Origin: Shewanella saliphila
GTDB lineage: Bacteria; Pseudomonadota; Gammaproteobacteria; Enterobacterales; Shewanellaceae
DNA: 64,000 bases
Direction of reading: 5' to 3'
Assembly: GCF_014648295.1 (NCBI RefSeq)
Contig: NZ_BMQV01000006.1
Coordinates: forward strand, 62,001-126,000
Both the position numbers and the translations under genes were made by a program. The notes under the pieces are model-generated. The model ran no database searches. It worked only from the letters and a program-made list of their open reading frames with translations, and was not told the origin of the DNA. Of this stretch, positions 43,773-52,918 are shown in pieces; position 1 is the stretch's first letter, and every line of letters begins with the position of its first letter.

Positions 43773-44984
43773 ATGTATTCAGCTCGAGTGTTATCAAATC
43801 CGCGTGCAGCGGAGGTTGAGTTGCCGATGACAGCATCGCTTTCTGCCACCCCACTTACTGCCACACCTTATGCAGCGTCACAGCCAGACTACCGGCCAAG
43901 TGACAATGCCATCCGTCAAAGTATTGCGCATGCTAAAGCACCGGTATTTGCGCCGGTTGTAAGTGCTTATTCAAGTAAGGCTGCCAATATGTCTAATCAA
44001 ATGGCGCATATTCTTCAGGCTATGCCATCAGGCGTGGTGATTATCGATGGTGATGGCGTAGTTACCCTCGCGAACCCTGTTGCGACAGAGTTATTAGGTC
44101 GTCCGCTACTAGGGGCGCGCTGGTTTGACATTATTCACCGTGCATTTGCGCCGCAAGACGATGATGGCCATGAAGTGTCGCTTAAAAATGGCCGTAGAGT
44201 GAAATTGGCGATTACGCCATTAGCGCCAGAACCTGGGCAGTTAATCGTTATCACAGATTTAACTGAAACCCGTTTATTACAAAAGAATTTATCGCATTTA
44301 CAGCGCTTATCTTCACTAGGCAAAATGGTGGCAACCCTGGCGCATCAAGTACGTACGCCGTTGTCTGCAGCGCTGTTGTACGCCTCAAATTTGGCTAGCC
44401 CGAAGTTAACTGATACGGCGCGCACTAAGTTTCAATCTAAATTGGTGGATCGCTTAAACGAGTTAGAGCGTCAAGTTAATGACATGTTGCTTATGGCCAA
44501 AGGTCGTCAAGACAGCATGGCCGAATCTGTTACCCTAGATGACATCATTACCCAGGTAATGGCGAACTGTGAGCCAATAGCAGATAAAAAACACTGCCAG
44601 TTACAAGCTGAAGATACCTCGCATTCGACCATGCTTGCTAACGCTAATGCGTTAAGTTCGGCGGTGAATAATTTAGTGATGAACAGCATTGAAGCGGGCG
44701 CGACTAAAATTAAAGTGTCTGCCAGTGAAACCGCAGACGGACTATTATTAGATGTGATCGACAATGGCAAAGGCCTTGACCCTGCCATGCAAAAACAAGT
44801 GTTAGAGCCATTTTATACCACTAAAAGCCAGGGCACAGGCCTTGGGTTAGCTGTGGTGCAGTCTGTGGTTCGTAACCATGGCGGGCAAATTCAATTGTCG
44901 TGCAAACCAGGAATGGGCTGCCATATTCGATTGATTTTTCCACACGCTAAACAAGCACATCATCAGGAGGTGGCACATGGCTGA
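43773..44984 (+). CDS. flrB: FlrB, sensor histidine kinase for FlrC
   Basis: A 403-residue cytosolic kinase with no membrane segment. A disordered N-terminal 75 residues is followed by a PAS domain (ILQAMPSGVVIIDGDGVVTLANPVATELLG), a HisKA domain with His191 in LAHQVRTPLSAAL, and a HATPase (N-box NNLVMNSIEAGATK, DNGKGLDP, GTGLGLAVVQSVV). It phosphorylates FlrC. A GTG two codons earlier is possible, but GGAG five bases before the ATG at 43773 favours that start. It overlaps flrC by eight bases. Confidence 0.94.
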   Translation: MYSARVLSNPRAAEVELPMTASLSATPLTATPYAASQPDYRPSDNAIRQSIAHAKAPVFAPVVSAYSSKAANMSNQMAHILQAMPSGVVIIDGDGVVTLANPVATELLGRPLLGARWFDIIHRAFAPQDDDGHEVSLKNGRRVKLAITPLAPEPGQLIVITDLTETRLLQKNLSHLQRLSSLGKMVATLAHQVRTPLSAALLYASNLASPKLTDTARTKFQSKLVDRLNELERQVNDMLLMAKGRQDSMAESVTLDDIITQVMANCEPIADKKHCQLQAEDTSHSTMLANANALSSAVNNLVMNSIEAGATKIKVSASETADGLLLDVIDNGKGLDPAMQKQVLEPFYTTKSQGTGLGLAVVQSVVRNHGGQIQLSCKPGMGCHIRLIFPHAKQAHHQEVAHG

Positions 44985-46326
44985 AGCACATATATTACTT
45001 GTTGAAGATGATGCCGATTTACGTGAAGCATTGTTAGACACTTTACTCTTAGCACACTATGACTGTGTTGATGTGAGTAGCGCAGAAGAGGCTATTTTAG
45101 CCTTAAAAGCCAATCAATTTGATATGGTCATCAGTGACGTGCAAATGGACGGCATTGGCGGCATGGGCTTGTTAAGTTATTTGCAGCAACATCAGCCTAA
45201 AGTGCCGGTATTGTTAATGACAGCTTATGCGACGATTAACAGTGCCGTGAGTGCCATGAAGTTAGGTGCGGTTGATTACCTCGCCAAACCCTTTGCGCCT
45301 GAAGTACTACTTAACCAGGTGTCACGTTATTTACCGTTAAAGCAAAACCACGATAATCCCGTGGTTGCCGATGACAAGAGTTTAGCGTTATTAGCACTTG
45401 CTCAGCGCGTTGCTGTGTCTGATGCCTCGGTGATGATCATGGGCCCAAGTGGCTCTGGTAAAGAAGTATTAGCGCGGTATATTCATCAGCATAGCCAGCG
45501 TAATGGACAGCCGTTTATTGCAATTAACTGCGCGGCTATTCCTGAAAACATGCTTGAAGCCACGCTGTTTGGATACGAGAAAGGCGCGTTTACTGGCGCG
45601 TATCAAGCATGCCCGGGTAAATTTGAACAGGCCCAGGGCGGCACGCTATTACTCGATGAAATATCGGAAATGGAGTTGGGCTTACAAGCCAAGTTATTGC
45701 GTGTATTGCAAGAGCGCGAAGTGGAGCGTTTAGGTGGCCGTAAAACCATTAAATTGGACGTGCGGGTACTTGCAACGTCAAACCGCGATCTTAAAGCCAT
45801 GGCAACGTCTGGCGAGTTTAGAGAAGATTTGTACTACCGTATTAACGTGTTTCCGTTAACGTGGCCAGCACTGCATCAACGTCCGGCAGATATTTTACCG
45901 TTAGCGCGTCATTTACTGGCTAAGCATGCTAAAGCCTTAAATATGACGTCAGTGCCAAAACTTGACGACGCTGCTACCCGACGATTATTAACTCATCGTT
46001 GGCCGGGGAATGTGCGCGAACTTGATAATGTAATTCAACGGGCGCTGATTTTACGCGTTAATGATGAGATTGGGGTTAATGACATTATTATTGATTCTGC
46101 TGATGTCAGTTTAATGCCTGCGGAGCAAGTGGATAATGACAAGCCCCAAGATGTTGAAGGACTAGGCGATGAATTAAAAGCTCAGGAGCACGTGATTATT
46201 TTAGAAACCTTGAATCAATGTCAGGGGAGTCGGAAAATGGTCGCTGAAAAATTAGGCATTAGTGCGCGAACTTTGCGTTATAAAATGGCAAAAATGCGCG
46301 ATATGGGGATTCAATTACCGGCGTAG
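44977..46326 (+). CDS. flrC: FlrC, sigma-54-dependent response regulator
   Basis: A 449-residue NtrC-type activator. Receiver domain with Asp54 in VISDVQMDG; AAA+ core with Walker A GPSGSGKE, the full sigma-54 loop GAFTGA (EKGAFTGAYQA) and LLLDEISEM; C-terminal Fis HTH (CQGSRKMVAEKLGISARTLRYKM). Phosphorylated by FlrB, it switches on basal body, hook and cap operons. AGGAGG precedes the ATG. Followed by a strong terminator. Confidence 0.95.
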   Translation: MAEAHILLVEDDADLREALLDTLLLAHYDCVDVSSAEEAILALKANQFDMVISDVQMDGIGGMGLLSYLQQHQPKVPVLLMTAYATINSAVSAMKLGAVDYLAKPFAPEVLLNQVSRYLPLKQNHDNPVVADDKSLALLALAQRVAVSDASVMIMGPSGSGKEVLARYIHQHSQRNGQPFIAINCAAIPENMLEATLFGYEKGAFTGAYQACPGKFEQAQGGTLLLDEISEMELGLQAKLLRVLQEREVERLGGRKTIKLDVRVLATSNRDLKAMATSGEFREDLYYRINVFPLTWPALHQRPADILPLARHLLAKHAKALNMTSVPKLDDAATRRLLTHRWPGNVRELDNVIQRALILRVNDEIGVNDIIIDSADVSLMPAEQVDNDKPQDVEGLGDELKAQEHVIILETLNQCQGSRKMVAEKLGISARTLRYKMAKMRDMGIQLPA

Positions 46327-46378
46327 CTTTGTTTGTGTAAACTTTAATTAACTGATTAAATAGAACTTTAATTAAATT

Positions 46379-46413
46379 CAACTTATCTGCAGTCATGTAG
46401 ATAAGTTGTTTTT
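46379..46413 (+). terminator. Terminator after flrC
   Basis: CAACTTATCT (46379-46388), 10-base loop, AGATAAGTTG (46399-46408), then TTTTT. Confidence 0.9.
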
Positions 46414-46442
46414 GTTGATGTTATTCCTTTCGTTTTAAATCT

Positions 46443-46458
46443 TGGCATCTATATTGCT
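46443..46458 (+). promoter_or_regulatory. Sigma-54 promoter of fliEFGHIJ
   Basis: TGGCATCTATATTGCT fits the consensus with correct spacing, 57 bases before fliE. Confidence 0.87.
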
Positions 46459-46515
46459 TTAACTCCTTATAAGATTATTGAAGTCGTCAAAAAGTCGACA
46501 AAAGGGAGTGACATC

Positions 46516-46857
46516 ATGCAGATTAGCGCAAATCCACTATTACAAGAAATGCAATCACTTCGTGGCGAAGTAGCCCCTTCTATTGGCTCGTCTATTGCTC
46601 CTAACTTAACCCAGCAAGTGAATAACACCACAGGGGCTGATTTTAGCCAGTTGTTATCTCAGGCTGTGGGCAGTGTTAACGGACTTCAACAAACATCAGC
46701 AAATTTAGCATCGCGATTAGATATGGGTGACACCACTGTTAGCTTGTCTGACACGGTAATCGCCCGTGAAAAAGCCGGCGTTGCCTTTGAGGCCACGGTG
46801 CAAGTGCGTAACAAGTTAGTTGATGCTTATAAAGAAATCATGAGTATGCCTGTTTAG
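46516..46857 (+). CDS. fliE: FliE, MS ring-rod junction protein
   Basis: A 113-residue protein with the conserved DFSQLLSQAVGSVNGLQQTSANLASRLDMGD and C-terminal EKAGVAFEATVQVRNKLVDAYKEIMSMPV. It joins the MS ring and export gate to the rod and is the first axial protein exported. AGGGAGTG precedes the ATG. First gene of a six-gene operon. Confidence 0.95.
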   Translation: MQISANPLLQEMQSLRGEVAPSIGSSIAPNLTQQVNNTTGADFSQLLSQAVGSVNGLQQTSANLASRLDMGDTTVSLSDTVIAREKAGVAFEATVQVRNKLVDAYKEIMSMPV

Positions 46858-46917
46858 CCGCTGTCGGTTTTAAGCGCTAGGTAATTAATCACATCAGACA
46901 TATAGCAGGTACATATT

Positions 46918-48609
46918 GTGAGCACAGACATAATGGTAGGTTCAGATTCAACAGTTGACGCCGGTGTCCAACAAGAGAATAAGTCTGGGTTAATGGGCGG
47001 TGTTGGCGGTGCTGACATGATGCGCCAGGTGATCATGATTTTGGCGTTAGCTGTGTGTCTTGCGTTAGCCGTATTTGTGATTATGTGGGCGCAAGAGCCA
47101 GAATATCGTCCACTGGGTAAAATGGACACGGCCGAAATGATCCAGGTACTTGATGTGCTGGATAAAAACCAAATTGATTATCAAATTAATGTTGATGTGG
47201 TCAAAGTACCAGAAGACGTTTATCAAGATGTAAAATTACTCTTAAGCCGTGCGGGTATTGAAAGCAGCACGCAAGCTAATGACTACTTAAGCCAGGACAG
47301 TGGCTTTGGTGTGAGCCAGCGCATGGAGCAGGCCCGCTTAAAGCACAGCCAAGAATTAAACTTAGCACGCGCCATTGAAGAGTTAAAAAGTATTAGCCGC
47401 GCCAAAGTGATTTTAGCCCTACCAAAAGAAAATGTATTTGCCCGCAATGCTTCAAAGGCCAGCGCTACTGTGGTTGTGAGTGTTCGCCGTGGTGGATTAG
47501 GCCAAGAAGAAATTGACTCTATTGTTGATATTGTCGGCTCTGCAGTGCAGGGACTTGAACCGTCTCGCGTGACAGTAACTGACTCAAACGGGCGCTTATT
47601 AAATTCGGGCAGCCAAGATGGTACATCAGCTCGAGCACGCCGCGAGTCTGAGCTTGTACAGCAAAAAGAAGCAGAGTACCGCAGAAAAATTGAATCTATT
47701 TTAATGCCAATCCTAGGGCCAGAAAACTTCACGTCGCAAGTGGATGTGAATATGGACTTTACCGCGATTGAGCAAACCGCTAAGCGTTTCTCACCTGATT
47801 TACCGGCCATTCGTAGCGAAATGACCATTGAGCGTAACTCTACCGGTCAAAGTTCTGGCGGCATCCCTGGTGCGTTAAGTAATCAACCGCCAATGGAGTC
47901 AGACATTCCGCAAGTGGCAGGTGAGGCTACAAGTTCAACAACCTCGGGCGATATGTCTAAAGAAGCGACTCGAAATTATGAACTTGATACCACCATTAGT
48001 CATACTCGCCAACAAATCGGTGTAGTGCGCCGTGTGAGTGTGTCGGTAGCCATTGATTTTAAACCCGGCCAAGTCGATGAAAACGGCCAGGTGTCTCGTG
48101 TGCCTCGCACTGAAGAAGAGTTAACTAACATTCGCCGTTTACTTGAAGGTGCTGTAGGCTTTAGCACTCAGCGTGGCGATGCGCTTGAGGTGGTCACAGT
48201 GCCGTTTATGGATCAGTTGATTGAAGAACTACCAGAGCCAGACATGTGGGAGCAACCTTGGTTTTGGCGCGCCATTCGCTTGGTGTTAGGCGCATTGTTA
48301 ATTTTAGTGTTGTTTTTAGCGGTGGTTCGTCCAATGCTGAAAAAGCTTACCAACCCGCAAAGCACCGAAATGCCACCGGAAACACGTCCTGGGCATGAAT
48401 TAGCTGAAATTGAAGATCAATACGCTGCAGATACCCTAGGTATGCTGAATACCAAAGAGGCCGAATACAGTTATGCTGATGATGGATCAATTCAAATTCC
48501 TAATTTGCATAAAGATGATGATATGATTAAAGCAATTAGAGCACTCGTGGCCAATGAGCCTGAGCTTTCCACTCAAGTAGTTAAGAATTGGTTACAAGAC
48601 AATGGCTAA
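46918..48609 (+). CDS. fliF: FliF, MS-ring protein
   Basis: A 563-residue inner-membrane ring protein. TM1 near residues 38-60 (VIMILALAVCLALAVFVIMW), periplasmic ring-building motifs with ESSTQANDYLSQDSGFGVSQRMEQARLKHSQELNLARAIEE, and TM2 near residue 460 (AIRLVLGALLILVLFLAVV), then a cytosolic tail ending RALVANEPELSTQVVKNWLQDNG that binds FliG. Starts with GTG at 46918; ATG at 46930 is possible. It overlaps fliG by eight bases. Confidence 0.95.
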   Translation: MSTDIMVGSDSTVDAGVQQENKSGLMGGVGGADMMRQVIMILALAVCLALAVFVIMWAQEPEYRPLGKMDTAEMIQVLDVLDKNQIDYQINVDVVKVPEDVYQDVKLLLSRAGIESSTQANDYLSQDSGFGVSQRMEQARLKHSQELNLARAIEELKSISRAKVILALPKENVFARNASKASATVVVSVRRGGLGQEEIDSIVDIVGSAVQGLEPSRVTVTDSNGRLLNSGSQDGTSARARRESELVQQKEAEYRRKIESILMPILGPENFTSQVDVNMDFTAIEQTAKRFSPDLPAIRSEMTIERNSTGQSSGGIPGALSNQPPMESDIPQVAGEATSSTTSGDMSKEATRNYELDTTISHTRQQIGVVRRVSVSVAIDFKPGQVDENGQVSRVPRTEEELTNIRRLLEGAVGFSTQRGDALEVVTVPFMDQLIEELPEPDMWEQPWFWRAIRLVLGALLILVLFLAVVRPMLKKLTNPQSTEMPPETRPGHELAEIEDQYAADTLGMLNTKEAEYSYADDGSIQIPNLHKDDDMIKAIRALVANEPELSTQVVKNWLQDNG

Positions 48610-49648
48610 TGAAAATGAAAAAGCACCAGCAAAAGCCGCAGCTTTTGATCCAGAATCACTCAGCGGCATTGAAAAAACCGCGATTTTACTCCTGAGTTTA
48701 AGTGAGGCCGATGCCGCGTCAATTTTAAAGCACTTAGAGCCTAAGCAGGTTCAAAAAGTGGGGATGGCGATGGCGGCAATGGAAGACTTTGGTCAAGAAA
48801 AGGTCATTGGCGTACATAAGCTGTTTCTTGATGATATTCAAAAGTTTTCGTCAATTGGCTTTAACAGCGAAGAGTTTGTCCGTAAAGCGTTAACCGCCGC
48901 ACTGGGTGAAGATAAAGCCGGTAACTTGATTGAACAAATCATTATGGGCAGCGGCGCTAAAGGGCTTGATTCGTTAAAATGGATGGATGCACGCCAGGTA
49001 GCTACCATTATCCAAAACGAACATCCGCAAATTCAAACGATTGTCATGTCATATTTAGAGCCTGATCAAGCGGCAGAGATTTTTAGTCAGTTCCCTGAAA
49101 ACACGCGTTTAGACTTAATGATGCGAATTGCTAACCTTGAAGAAGTACAACCCGCAGCATTACAAGAATTGAACGACATCATGGAGAAACAGTTTGCTGG
49201 CCAAGGCGGGGCACAAGCTGCGAAAATGGGTGGCCTAAAAGCAGCTGCCAATATTATGAACTACCTCGATACTGGCATTGAAAGTCAAATCATGGAAACC
49301 ATGCGTGAGTCTGATGAAGAGATGGCGCAGCAAATTCAAGACATGATGTTTGTGTTCGAAAACCTAATCGATGTGGACGACCGCGGTATTCAAGCCTTGT
49401 TACGCGAAGTACAGCAAGATGTGCTAATGAAAGCACTTAAAGGTGCTGACGAAGCCTTAAAAGAGAAAATCTTGGGCAATATGTCTAAACGTGCCGCTGA
49501 GCTGTTACGTGATGATTTAGAGGCAATGGGCCCAATTCGTATTAGTGAAGTGGAAGTGGCACAAAAAGAGATTTTATCGATTGCGCGTCGTTTAAGCGAC
49601 AGTGGTGAGATTATGCTTGGCGGTGGCGGTGGCGAAGAGTTTTTATAA
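48602..49648 (+). CDS. fliG: FliG, motor switch and torque protein
   Basis: A 348-residue switch protein. N-domain GIEKTAILLLSLSEADAASILKHLEPKQVQKVG binds FliF; middle EHPQIQTIVMSYLEPDQAAEIFSQFPENTRLDLMMRIA includes the EHPQ motif; the C-domain MMFVFENLIDVDDRGIQALLREVQQDVLMKALKGADEALKEKILGNMSKRA carries the charged torque helix that meets the stator. Glycine-rich C-terminus. Confidence 0.96.
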   Translation: MANENEKAPAKAAAFDPESLSGIEKTAILLLSLSEADAASILKHLEPKQVQKVGMAMAAMEDFGQEKVIGVHKLFLDDIQKFSSIGFNSEEFVRKALTAALGEDKAGNLIEQIIMGSGAKGLDSLKWMDARQVATIIQNEHPQIQTIVMSYLEPDQAAEIFSQFPENTRLDLMMRIANLEEVQPAALQELNDIMEKQFAGQGGAQAAKMGGLKAAANIMNYLDTGIESQIMETMRESDEEMAQQIQDMMFVFENLIDVDDRGIQALLREVQQDVLMKALKGADEALKEKILGNMSKRAAELLRDDLEAMGPIRISEVEVAQKEILSIARRLSDSGEIMLGGGGGEEFL

Positions 49649-49754
49649 TTCTTAGCCTATCACTCTAGCCTTATCTTGTTAGCCTTTGATACAGTTTAAA
49701 CGCGGCAATACGTTGTTGCCGTGATAACCGACAGCGACAACTGAAGAGACTCCT

Positions 49755-50831
49755 ATGTCTGAATCCAAATCGTCTAAAAAAGTGCTTAGTGTTGATGATG
49801 AAGTTGAATTCAGTCATTGGCAACTGCCTGATATCACCCGAGATCAAAGCCAAGATCCATCAAATATGTTTGGTAAGTCGTCAAAACCTTACGAAGCAAA
49901 ACCCGTCACTGCAGAAAAATCAATGGCACCACCAACTATGGCGCAAATTGAAGATATTCGCGCTACTGCTGAACAAGAAGGGTTTGAGCAAGGCAAGCAA
50001 GATGGGTATCAGCAAGGGGTAGAGCAAGGTCGCTTAGAGGGCTTAGAGCAAGGCCACAGTGAGGGTTTTGCTCAAGGTGAACAGCAAGGGTTAGAAGCTG
50101 GTCAAACCCAAGTTAATCAGTTGCTTGAGCAGTTGTCTCAACTTATCAATCAGTTTGAACAACCGCTTGCTGTTTTAGATGTTGAAATCGAAGCTGAGCT
50201 GCTGGCCATGACCATTAGTTTGGCTAAGTCGGTTGTTGGGCATGAATTAAAAACTCATCCGGAACATATTTTATCGGCGCTTCGTCAAGGTGTTGACGCA
50301 CTGCCTTTAAAAGATCAATTAGTGAAATTACGCTTAAATCAACACGATGCTGATGTGGTTTCACACAGTTATCCGCCAGAGCAACTGCAAAAGAATCAAT
50401 GGCAAATCGATATTGACCCAACATTATCAAATGGCGACTGCGTTATCGAGAGTGTACGTTCATCGGTAGATTTACGGGTAGAGCAGCGCATTGAACAAGT
50501 GTTTACTGAGCTGGAATTACAGGCCGATCAGTTAGCGAAAAATACCCAGCAATTAAAAGAAGCCACACCGACTTACCAAACAACCACAGTGGATGATTTA
50601 AGCGCTTATCAGCAAGCGCAAACTCAAGCTCAAGCAAAGCAAACTGAACCAGACAATGTGCAGCCGCAAGCGCAAGATGTCGCGCAAACTGAGCAAATGC
50701 CTGATGCAGTTGCTGCTGAAATCGAGCCCGAACTCGATCCAACATTAGCAACAACAGAATCATCTGTAGAAAGTACTGAGCAAGACATAACGCTAACGGA
50801 TGAGCCAAATGATGTTAAGGACAATGGATGA
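49755..50831 (+). CDS. fliH: FliH, export ATPase regulator with a long acidic tail
   Basis: A 358-residue protein. Residues about 75-115 are the Gly-x-x-x-Gly-type helix, rich in QG/EG repeats ([19 protein letters not shown]); residues 120-255 are the conserved FliH C-domain that dimerises and binds FliI. The last 100 residues are a Gln/Glu/Thr-rich, low-complexity tail not found in the enteric protein (about 235 residues). It overlaps fliI by four bases. Confidence 0.92.
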   Translation: MSESKSSKKVLSVDDEVEFSHWQLPDITRDQSQDPSNMFGKSSKPYEAKPVTAEKSMAPPTMAQIEDIRATAEQEGFEQGKQDGYQQGVEQGRLEGLEQGHSEGFAQGEQQGLEAGQTQVNQLLEQLSQLINQFEQPLAVLDVEIEAELLAMTISLAKSVVGHELKTHPEHILSALRQGVDALPLKDQLVKLRLNQHDADVVSHSYPPEQLQKNQWQIDIDPTLSNGDCVIESVRSSVDLRVEQRIEQVFTELELQADQLAKNTQQLKEATPTYQTTTVDDLSAYQQAQTQAQAKQTEPDNVQPQAQDVAQTEQMPDAVAAEIEPELDPTLATTESSVESTEQDITLTDEPNDVKDNG

Positions 50832-52168
50832 GTTCACGGAAGCAACAATTACTCAATAAATTTGCCGTTCACCATAAGCAAGTCTTGCCGCTACGCCCCG
50901 TTGCCAGCGGGCAGTTAGTGCGAGTTGTTGGCTTAACACTCGAAGCCACAGGTTGTCGTGCGCCAGTGGGCAGCTTATGTTCAATTGAAACTATGGCGGG
51001 TGAGTTGGTTGCTGAAGTGGTTGGTTTTGATGACAAGTTACTTTATCTCATGCCAATTGAAGAACTACGTGGTGTATTGCCCGGTGCGCGAGTTAGACCA
51101 CTAGGTGAGCAGTCGAGTTTAAATGTGGGGTTGTCATTGCTTGGGCGAGTGCTCGACGGCAGTGGCGCGCCATTAGATGGATTAGGGCCGCTCAATACCG
51201 ATCAGCAGGCGGCTCGACATGGTCCTAATATTAACCCTTTATCTCGCAGGGCAATCACTGAACCTTTAGATGTGGGCGTAAGGGCCATTAACTCAATGCT
51301 TACCGTCGGTAAAGGTCAACGTATGGGCTTGTTTGCTGGCTCTGGTGTGGGTAAAAGTGTGCTGTTAGGCATGATGACACGCGGCTCAACTGCCGACATT
51401 ATTGTGGTTGGGCTGGTGGGTGAACGTGGCCGAGAAGTCAAAGAATTTATTGAAGAAATTTTAGGTGAGCAAGGCCGTGCACGCTCGGTTGTGGTTGCCG
51501 CGCCTGCTGACACATCGCCATTAATGCGTTTGCGTGCTTGTGAAACCTCTACCCGAATCGCTGAGTATTTTCGCGATTTAGGCTACGATGTATTACTGCT
51601 AATGGACAGTTTAACCCGTTATGCTCAGGCTCAGCGTGAGGTTGCGTTAGCGGTGGGTGAGCCACCAGCCACCAAAGGCTATCCGCCTTCAGTGTTTGCT
51701 AAATTGCCGCGCTTAGTTGAGCGCGCGGGTAATGGCGGGCCAGGGCAAGGCTCTATTACTGCGTTTTATACCGTACTAACCGAAGGTGATGATCAACAAG
51801 ATCCTATTGCCGATGCATCGCGGGCGATTTTAGACGGCCACGTGGTGTTGTCGCGTCAACTGGCTGACTCTGGCCATTACCCTGCCATTGATGTTGAAGC
51901 GTCGATTAGCCGTGTGGCGCCCATGGTGATTAGTGCTGAGCATTTAGAGGCTATGCGCCGAGTGAAGCAAATGTATTCGCTATACCAACAAAACCGCGAC
52001 TTAATTTCTATTGGGGCGTATGCACAAGGTAGCGATCCGCGTATTGATAATGCGATTCGCTTACAACCTGCCATGAATGCTTTTTTACGCCAGGGCTTTA
52101 AAGACCCAGTGAGTTTTGACGACAGTAAAGTGATGCTGACTCAAATTGCAGCGCAGTGCCAAGGCTAA
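50828..52168 (+). CDS. fliI: FliI, flagellar export ATPase
   Basis: A 446-residue F1-beta-like ATPase. Walker A is [14 protein letters not shown], Walker [62 protein letters not shown] follows the P-loop. It powers and unfolds cargo at the export gate with FliH and FliJ. Normal length; fliJ starts three bases downstream. Confidence 0.96.
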   Translation: MSSRKQQLLNKFAVHHKQVLPLRPVASGQLVRVVGLTLEATGCRAPVGSLCSIETMAGELVAEVVGFDDKLLYLMPIEELRGVLPGARVRPLGEQSSLNVGLSLLGRVLDGSGAPLDGLGPLNTDQQAARHGPNINPLSRRAITEPLDVGVRAINSMLTVGKGQRMGLFAGSGVGKSVLLGMMTRGSTADIIVVGLVGERGREVKEFIEEILGEQGRARSVVVAAPADTSPLMRLRACETSTRIAEYFRDLGYDVLLLMDSLTRYAQAQREVALAVGEPPATKGYPPSVFAKLPRLVERAGNGGPGQGSITAFYTVLTEGDDQQDPIADASRAILDGHVVLSRQLADSGHYPAIDVEASISRVAPMVISAEHLEAMRRVKQMYSLYQQNRDLISIGAYAQGSDPRIDNAIRLQPAMNAFLRQGFKDPVSFDDSKVMLTQIAAQCQG

Positions 52169-52171
52169 CCC

Positions 52172-52618
52172 ATGGCTAAAACTGACCCCCTTGTTACGGT
52201 ACTTAAATTAGCGGTCGAGGCCGAAGAAAAAGCCGCGTTGCAGTTAAAAGCGGCACAATTTGAACGGCAAAAGCGTCAAGGGCAACTTGATGCATTAAAT
52301 AATTATCGCCTAGATTACATGAAGCAAATGGAAGGCCATACCGGCACCACATTGCGCGCTAATCAGTATCATCAATTTCATCAGTTTATTCGCCAGGTAG
52401 ACAGTGCGATTAATCAGCAAGTTGCAGTTGTGCAAGACGGTGAAAAACAAGTTGGCTATCGGCAACAACATTGGCAAGAAACCCAGCAAAAACGCAAAGC
52501 TGTTGAAATGCTACTCGCTAAAAAAGCCACCAAAGCGCAAATCGCTGAGTCAAAACGTGAGCAAAAAATGTCTGATGAGTTTGCCATGCAACAATATTTT
52601 AGAAACAAAATGAAATAG
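52172..52618 (+). CDS. fliJ: FliJ, export chaperone-escort coiled coil
   Basis: A 148-residue, almost entirely helical, charged protein (LKLAVEAEEKAALQLKAAQFERQKRQGQLDAL; CAVEMLLAKKATKAQIAESKREQKMSDEFAMQ-type tail). It forms an antiparallel coiled coil like the F1 gamma stalk and sits in the FliI ring. Last gene of the fliE operon; 300 bases without a gene follow, ending in the fliK promoter region. Confidence 0.93.
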   Translation: MAKTDPLVTVLKLAVEAEEKAALQLKAAQFERQKRQGQLDALNNYRLDYMKQMEGHTGTTLRANQYHQFHQFIRQVDSAINQQVAVVQDGEKQVGYRQQHWQETQQKRKAVEMLLAKKATKAQIAESKREQKMSDEFAMQQYFRNKMK

Positions 52619-52719
52619 TGCGCTAAGCCTTATTGTGCTTTTTATTCTCCCTGTTAGTTAGCTTTCTAGTCATCCTATTCAGTTTCCCTCTCTTTATTAA
52701 TCATACCCAATAAAATAAG

Positions 52720-52735
52720 TGGCACTTTAATTGCT
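52720..52735 (+). promoter_or_regulatory. Sigma-54 promoter of the fliK operon
   Basis: TGGCACTTTAATTGCT fits the consensus with correct spacing. It lies 184 bases before fliK; the rest of 52619-52918 shows no gene and no clear terminator for fliJ. Confidence 0.82.
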
Positions 52736-52918
52736 TCCTTTTAATTATTGAAAGCGAAATCGTCAGCGAAGTGACAGTCACCAAGGGTATTTTGCCGCCT
52801 TTATCGTCTGGGGTGATTTGTCTGAATGATCAGGGTCATTAAGCCCGCTGGTGAATATAAGTAGAATCCGTTGTTGATAATACAACAGCAAACTTGATTT
52901 GATTAAGTGGAGCCCATT

